Below, piece after piece: positions 57,600 to 64,000 of a stretch of DNA of 64,000 nucleotides (position 1 is its first letter; each line of letters starts with the position of its first letter). The notes beneath the pieces are model-generated. The model was given only the letters and a program-made list of their open reading frames with translations, was not told the DNA's origin and did no database searches. Made by a program: the position numbers and the translations under genes. The stretch is from Morella rubra (taxonomy: Eukaryota > Streptophyta > Magnoliopsida > Fagales > Myricaceae), in the NCBI GenBank assembly GCA_003952965.2, contig CM025852.1, positions 22,786,280 to 22,850,279 of the forward strand, read 5' to 3'.

Positions 57600-60500
57600 T
57601 TATACGGGAACAGGTGTGGCTTCATCAAGCGCAAGGACACCAGGAAGCTCTTTGCCTTCCAACAATTCCAAACTGGCACCACCGCCAGTTGATATGTGGC
57701 TCATCACACTAGCAACTCCTATTTTCTCTACTGCTGCAACAGAATCTCCACCTCCAATGATTGTTGTCACTCCCTTCCCACTAAGATCTGCTAACTTCTT
57801 TGCAATAGCCTGCAGTCACATGCACAACTTCAATTCAACGTTTATCCATATATAAGCAAAGAGGTAGCAAGTGCAATGGCCATGAGTATGCAGATGTCCC
57901 TATGCAGCCATACAAAATGGTCACAACACAGTTCAAATTAACAAGGAGCATGACCTGGATAAAGATTGGCACACCATTTCAGGTAGCTGAATTTCTACTT
58001 CTTGTTAACAACCTACATTTGTATACACAGGCAACAAAGTCGTTGAGGGCAGAGTGCCCAAGGGGGCTTTGTCAGGATATGTTCATGCACAGATACAAGG
58101 ATAAGATCTCAGCTTTGCACAGAACTTCAATGCAAGGTAAGTCCATATAGGGTACGTTTAAACTCAAACTGCCCATTACCATCCTTATGCACATGTTATC
58201 TCCAACCACAAATAAATGACACACATAACAGGAAACACGTTCCTGAACCATGAAATATATATATATAGAACGAAAAGATCTTGCATACATCTGTTCCAAC
58301 TGCAAACTTGTCAAACTCAAACACTCCCATTGGCCCATTCCAGATGACAGTTTTAGTAGTTGCAAGAGCATCACTGAATGTCTTAACAGAGTCCGGGCCA
58401 ATGTCTAATCCCATCCAGCCATCAGGGATGCCCGAAGCTGGCACAACCTGCAATGACAAAAGGCAGTTTTTTATTCCTTGCCCGTAAAGTACCGATGAAT
58501 CAGATATATCAGAAATTAGTAATACAATTTTCAATAAGGATACATACATCCAGGATTGTGTTGATTAAGTCAGCCTTAGTTCCAATGGACAGAAGTTAAC
58601 CAGGTTTATTTTGCATTCTGACACATCGGTTTGTTAAAAAGTAACTAAACCTACTCTGGGGACCAAATTTTGTAAAGGGAGCTTAGCAAACAAACCTTGC
58701 TGTTAGCATCAGGAGCAAACTTGTCGGCAATTACCACATCTGTGGGTAACAGAAGAGACACCCCCTTTGCCTTGGCCTTCTCAAGGAGTGATGTGGCAAG
58801 ACCTAGCTTATCTTCCTCTACCAGGGATGAACCCACCGAGAGACCCTGGGCCTTGTAAAATGTAAAGATCATTCCTCCACCAAGAAGCAAGATGTCAACA
58901 TTTTCTAGCAGTGACTCAATTACACCAATCTTAGATGAAACCTTTGAGCCACCCACAATGGCAGCAAAAGGTCTCTTGGGGTTTGACACTGCCCCAACAA
59001 GATAGTCAAGTTCCTGAAGCAAGAAACGATAATAATCGTAAGCAATACTTTAGTCAATCTTTTTTCCATCAGTACAATCCAAATCATAAATTGAAGCAGA
59101 AATGAAGGAAGAAGAAGTCTAGGATTTTCATGTGATAAATAATCCTCTTCCTATAAATAAAATAAAATAAGAAACAGAAGAAATGAAAAGATTAATAATT
59201 TGTCTAAAACATTCGTAACTCTGAAGAAGTACAATCACATATCACACAATACACAGGAGGAAGCATTGATTCTTTCCATTTATCCACCGTGACTTGAGTG
59301 CTCCTACAGTCATGCAAACTGACTTACTAACAGATATGGGTTTCATCAGTTGGCATCAGTTAATTCAGGATTAACAAAGATATGAACTCAGTCATATGCA
59401 GCAAGCTTCTTTAGAAGTCCTGGAGAAAATACAGCAAAATAATTACAATCAAAGCACGCCTAGCAAATGAGAATAAAAAACCTACCTTCTGCAGTAAGAA
59501 ACCAGCAACAGATGGCTTCAAGAATTTTGTAACCCCTTCAGTCGATGCATGAGCTCTATGTGCCGTCCCAAAAGCATCATTCACATAAAGATCTGCTAAG
59601 GAGGCGAGCTTCTTTGCAAATTCAGGGTCATTCTTTTCTTCCTCCTTGTAAAATCTCACATTTTCAAGAAGCAGAACCCCACCATCAGGAAGAGAAGCTA
59701 CCAACTTTTCTACCTCTGGACCAATAACATCATCTGCCTTCACCACCTGTTCAGTCATCATAGAAAATAACAGAGGAATTCTCAGATATTAGTCACAACC
59801 CACCAAATCTGACAAATACATTTACTATTTGTTTCTTCTCCTTTATATTCCCGTAGAGAAGAATGTACCTGAATGCCAAGGAGTTCAGATAGACGAGGTA
59901 CAAGAGGTGCCAAGCTAAATTTTGGAGTGACACCCTTTGGTCGTCCCTGAAGAACCAATGAAATTAACGTGAATTTAGCTCATCAAGCTCAAGTAATAAG
60001 CATTCCTAAGTGGAATATATAAGAATGTGAATGCATTTGTCGCAAGAACTTTTTCAAAAAGATTATCTGCCCTTGAGCGAGAGATTACGAAAGCAATTCT
60101 AAACCTCTACTTATCTATATATTTCTGCAAGATGAGATGAATAGACTGGTCAATGAATCAATTAACAAACTTCTACTCTTTTTTGGGTTTCAATGACTGC
60201 AATAAGTTAATCGAAGAGAATAAATATACTTGACACTACCAAATTCAGGGACGTTCACAAAAAACCATCAGAATAAACTCATCCCAAACCACAAACCAAA
60301 CCTTAAATTTCAAAAACCCCTCCGCGAACTTGTTTAAAAACCCCGTCGTGCAGAGACTAAACGAGGCATTAACAAACCCAAAATAATAGAGAACTATCAA
60401 AGTTTCATACAACAAGTCACAAAGACTAGAAAAAGCTACTACCAGACTCGCAACATCAGTAACCATCGACATTCACACCATAATCAAATCCCATTTCAGC

Positions 60501-61015
60501 GAAGACTTGCACAGCCACACACAAAAAAAAAAAAACCAAAAACCATTATGTGATCAAAACCCAGAGAACAAAAGCCCGCATACCAGATGGCTGGAAAGAA
60601 TGACTTTAGCTCCATTCTGAATCAAATGCTTGATCGTTGGTATTGCAGCCCTAATTCTTGTATCATCGGTGATTTTCTGATTGTCATCCAATGGGACATT
60701 CAAGTCAGCCCTCACAAGCACCTTCTTCCCCTTCAACTCCCCGGCGGTCAAGTCCCCAACACTCTTCTTGGACATGGACACCACGCCTCTCACAGCTTTC
60801 CCGACGAATGATCGGACTTTGGAGGCGACTGTGAGAGAGAATAGAGGGTCAGCGGCAGAGAAGCCGAGGCGACGGAGGCTGGAGGAACGGAGGGAAATGG
60901 AGGAGGAGGAGGAGGTTGGGGAGAGGTGGAGGAGTGAGGAACGGGTGTGGGAGGCGGAGGAAGAAGTGGTGGTTGGGAGGAGAGAGAGGGTTGTGGGTGC
61001 GGTGGCTGACGCCAT
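57600..61015 (-). CDS. PGK: Chloroplast phosphoglycerate kinase (six exons)
   Basis: Phosphorylates 3-phosphoglycerate in the Calvin cycle in the chloroplast stroma. Exons: 60584-61015, 59869-59946, 59486-59746, 58696-59013, 58289-58447 and 57600-57809. All junctions are GT-AG, giving 485 aa. A Ser/Thr-rich transit peptide occupies about residues 1-75 ([20 protein letters not shown]), followed by [20 protein letters not shown]. Signatures are [51 protein letters not shown] and [14 protein letters not shown]. Exons 2 to 5 have exactly the lengths of the cytosolic gene (78, 261, 318, 159). The C-terminus ends LDEATPVPV. The chosen ATG begins MASATAP. An in-frame ATG 100 codons upstream (61315) has no intervening stop. 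Confidence 0.97.
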
Positions 61016-61349
61016 CGTTGAGTGTTTGCGATATGCCCGAAAGAGAGTGAAGGAGTGAGTGTGTGCGTTCGTGGAGTGACCGGTATATGTGGATACGAGA
61101 AATGCGATGGTTTTGATTGGAAGCTGGATGAGTGAGAGAGGGAGAGACCGAGAGAGAGATGTGGACGGGAAGAAGGAATGGGAATGATTGGGCAACGCGT
61201 AGATTTCTCTTATCGCTGAGGAGAGGTTGACGATGTTCGATGCTCTTGAGATTTTGCTCCTACGCAACCTATGGGAAACGGATGGGTGATGGGTCCTTTC
61301 AAGACTCGCTCTCACACAGACTATTTGACTTTTGTACTTAATTCCATAT

Positions 61350-61362
61350 CCCTTCTATATAT
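61350..61362 (-). promoter_or_regulatory. Possible TATA box of chloroplast PGK
   Basis: GGATATATAGAAG on the minus strand lies about 340 bases upstream of the ATG at 61015. If used, transcription would begin near 61320 and the leader would contain the in-frame upstream ATG at 61315. Confidence 0.4.
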
Positions 61363-61399
61363 CCTTTGTTTTCCCACACTTCATAGCATCAAAATGATC

Positions 61400-62300
61400 T
61401 GTTGGTTGCACAGTATTTAGTTATAAAATTTTAGTAAAATTTTATATTGGTGTTAAAAAAAAAATATATATTAGAATCGATGAATTAGTAATAAAAGTAA
61501 AGGAAAAATTTTAAAATGTATTTTATAAAAATTCACAAATGCTATGTTCATTATTGGTTCTGTTCTCTAACCTATCTTGACGGTCGTGATCTCTTGTTCT
61601 ATGCTTGTGTACTCAAACTTATTATGTAATGTAGCATGATCCTATTGAGATTAAAAAACAAAAAACAAAACAAACAGAGATAAGCTTCCAAGTGATTGAT
61701 TGAGGTATAAATTTCGAGTCACTTGAATGTAAGTTTAATAGTTTTACTATTTGACGAGTCCTAAATTTACTAGCATAAAGATGTAGGGCCAGTTTTGTGC
61801 ATACCATCAAAAAAAAATTATCCTGCAAGATAGATCTAACCCAGCAAGTAGCTCCTCGATAGCTCCCTCGGTGGCTTAGACCTTTTTAAACGTGAGGAGA
61901 TGTAATAAAAATATATGTATCTCTCTAATATATATTTTAAATAATAAATCCCATATATTTTTAACAGCTTACAATTTTATTATTTAAATCATATTTCTAA
62001 TAATATGGATACTATATTCAATCATTTTATATATCAAAAACTTATGACTTTTATTATTTAAATTATATATTTTTAAACTCTTTTAATAATACTGATATTG
62101 TGTTAAATGGCCATGTGAACCAACTCTTTAATTGTCAGGAAACATTTAATCTTATTATTTAAACTGTATTTTTAAACGAAATATATGCGATTGTAAACGA
62201 AATATAGATATATTAATTAAAATTCAAGATATTATGGACAGCTCCATATATACGACCAAAAATAGTTAAGATTAGCTTCAATATGTTTGCTCCTAATTTC
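61400..62300. other. AT-rich intergenic, nothing recognised
   Basis: Only low-complexity A/T tracts and short chance frames are seen. Confidence 0.5.
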
Positions 62301-62302
62301 AT

Positions 62303-62640
62303 AATAGAAGTTTGGGAAAACCTCACTTGGAGCCCTTTCACTACCAGTGTAATTTTAAATAGAGGTTTAAACTATTAATTTTGACATATTGAGCTCACGA
62401 ACTATCAAATTTTATTAATATACACTCTTCAAAAAGATCAAACAATCAAACTCGTGCTACATGTATTGTGAATGAATCACGTGATACGATTTTGATCTTT
62501 AGATTTTATTTCAGAACGTAACTTGATTAATTGTAGAAGTTAGAAGGCTAAATGTGTCAAGATTGATAGTTTAAACCCTAATTTGAAATTTTATTAATAA
62601 TTGGAGGGCTCAAAGTGACCTAAAAGTTTTTTCGACCAAT
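62303..62640. mobile_element. Possible second MITE, degenerate
   Basis: The ends are imperfect inverted repeats: CTCACTTGGAGCCCT on the left, and reversed right CACTTTGAGCCCT. Further in, GGTTTAAACTATTAATTTTG pairs with GGTTTAAACTATCAATCTTG. Possible flanks TAATAGAAG and CAATAGAAC agree in seven of nine bases. It is similar in style to the MITE at 54.8 kb but not the same sequence. Confidence 0.5.
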
Positions 62641-63336
62641 AGAACTCCATTATTGCAATAAGAACATTAAAATGAATTTTCGTTAGATTTTGTTGATAGT
62701 GAAAACAATGATGGGATGTAACTTTATAAGACTAATAAGTCACAGAAATTGTAAAAACAAAAGGAAGGTGTAGCCCTGCTTGTGAGCTGCCCGATAGCCC
62801 TTTGGTTTGTCCACACAACATGGGGCACGTAAATCGGTCATGTTAAGTTGTTCTAGGCGAATTGGAATTAAAATTTTCTATAATTTTTTATCTGAATTAT
62901 ATAATAGAATTCGAAAATATATATACATAAAATACTGTTATTCTAAAAAAGTAATTATTATTTTTAAATAGGTATGGAGTCAAACACTTTACTAATATCG
63001 AGACATTTTCTATGAATCACAAAAATCAAGCAATTATTAAGCTAAGGACTGCTGTGATTCTAAGCCGGTAATAGCGCACATAGGAAAAAAGCAATTGCTT
63101 GTTACTCGTTAGATGGCTCTTACTTGTTAGGCAAGTGAGTTTGGTCTTCGAAGGAGATTCTCTAAACAAAATCAGCGAGCAAAGCTTTTGAAGTTATACT
63201 TTTTTTTTTCCTAAGTAAATTTTGAAGTTATAAACAGGTTTGTTGATTTTTGGATGACTTGACAAAATTTGCGTGTAAACTATAGTCGTTTAAAAACTCT
63301 GAGAAAATCTAGAACAAAAAAAAAACTCTGAGAAAA

Positions 63337-63338
<2 letters not shown>
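62641..63338. other. Intergenic, nothing recognised
   Basis: AT-rich DNA with no motif-bearing frame, upstream of the last gene. Confidence 0.5.

Positions 63339-63369
<31 letters not shown>
63339..63369. repeat. AC microsatellite
   Basis: About 15 uninterrupted AC units directly precede a TATATATGTATAAG stretch and the start of the next gene, so it lies in that gene's promoter. Confidence 0.95.
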
Positions 63370-63376
<7 letters not shown>

Positions 63377-63407
63377 GTATAAGTAGGCTCCATCTCAATG
63401 GTCTCTC

Positions 63408-63852
63408 ATGGCTCGCTGTCTTACTTCTCCGAATCCCAAAATTTTCCCACACCTTCCTCTCCATCCCAAGCTTTCTTCTTTTTGGTTCCGAATTCCCCCT
63501 CTCACTGCGAAAACCAAACACTTCGTCTCCTTCCCCTCCGTAACAAGAGCCGCGCTTCGGGAATGGGGTGAATACGAGGAGGCAGTGAAGCGCAAGGACC
63601 TCGCTGGGGCTCTTAGGTTCTTGAAAACCATGGAGAACAGCAGCAAAGACCAAATTGAGGGCGTTAATGGGTCTGCCTCCACCGAGTCGACTCGCTCCCT
63701 GCTGACTGAGTTGGGGCTGGTTGGCTACGAGAGGGACTGGGAGGTCCTGGACACTTGTCTGAATGCGGATGATATGAAACTAGTGGGAAGCGCCTATACG
63801 TTCCTCAAGGCTAGGGGTTTCTTGCCCAATTTTGGCAAGTGCAGGAATATTG
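63408..63852 (+). CDS. Probable plastid protein, first exon (gene runs off the right edge)
   Basis: The first coding exon gives 148 complete codons plus one base, then a GTAATG donor at 63853. The N-terminus is rich in Ser, Pro, Lys and Thr with few acidic residues (MARCLTSPNPKIFPHLPLHP), like a chloroplast transit peptide. A helical region follows (REWGEYEEAVKRKDLAGALR, SLLTELGLVGYERDWEVLDT, SAYTFLKARGFLPNFGKCRN). It looks like a conserved plant-specific plastid protein whose later exons lie outside the window. I do not assign a function. An overlapping upstream ATG at 63398 opens a frame of about 60 codons, and the TATA-like stretch at 63369-63380 is very close, so the 5' leader is short or the start site uncertain. 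Confidence 0.7.
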
Positions 63853-64000
63853 GTAATGTCTCTAAATCACGTTGTTATGCCTTTTTCTTTTAAATTCTTA
63901 AATGTTGGAGAGAATTTTACAAATTTGTTCTCTTCACGTTCTCTGAATTTTCCGTGTACAGTTGATCAGGAAAAATAGCACTGCAGTGAATGTGTGGAAT

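Noticed and set aside
60681-61058. 125-codon Glu/Arg-rich plus-strand frame
   Set aside because: It is the antisense shadow of the Ser-rich transit peptide exon of chloroplast PGK.

Overview
The window is nuclear DNA of a higher plant, most likely a woody eudicot. The evidence is multi-exon genes with GT-AG introns, a chloroplast transit peptide, copia, LINE, hAT and Mutator-type repeats, AT-rich intergenic DNA and plant-only families (ascorbate oxidase, DUF241). I cannot name the species. A block of exactly 1000 N (31626-32625) marks an assembly gap.

The left two thirds (1-48.2 kb) is a decaying tandem segmental-duplication cluster. Its basic unit is a divergent pair of DUF241 genes (one on -, one on +) followed by an L-ascorbate oxidase gene on -. 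Reading left to right: ascorbate oxidase exon 1 at the edge (10-288), DUF241-A and -B (-, 10.8-13.3 kb), DUF241-G (+, 25.7 kb), an ascorbate oxidase 3' stub (28.4 kb), DUF241-C (-, 33 kb), DUF241-H (+, 35.3 kb), a complete ascorbate oxidase gene (37.2-39.4 kb), DUF241-E (-, 44.5 kb) and DUF241-F (+, 47.3 kb). Only DUF241-F and the 37-39 kb ascorbate oxidase look intact. A Werner-like 3'-5' exonuclease relic (6.8-7.4 kb) and its domain-deleted copy (29.0 kb) lie between arrays of a 41-bp minisatellite (5.4-6.4, 9.0-9.65, 28.65-28.9 and 30.4-31.6 kb), and the last array runs to within about 45 bases of the gap.

Between DUF241-B and -G lies about 10.6 kb of nested mobile DNA: a hAT transposase relic, a transposon gag-like relic, a 1.3-kb solo LTR, and a decayed copia element whose RNase H is split by a second solo LTR. 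Several LINE tails with 13-16-bp target duplications are scattered through the window.

The right third (49-61.4 kb) is conventional. It holds a head-to-tail pair of phosphoglycerate kinase genes on -: cytosolic (401 aa) and chloroplast (485 aa). Their intron positions are identical, and together they would serve glycolysis and the Calvin cycle. The window ends in the first exon of a probable plastid protein gene on + (63.4 kb). A Mutator-type MITE with a perfect 9-bp target duplication lies at 54.8-55.2 kb.
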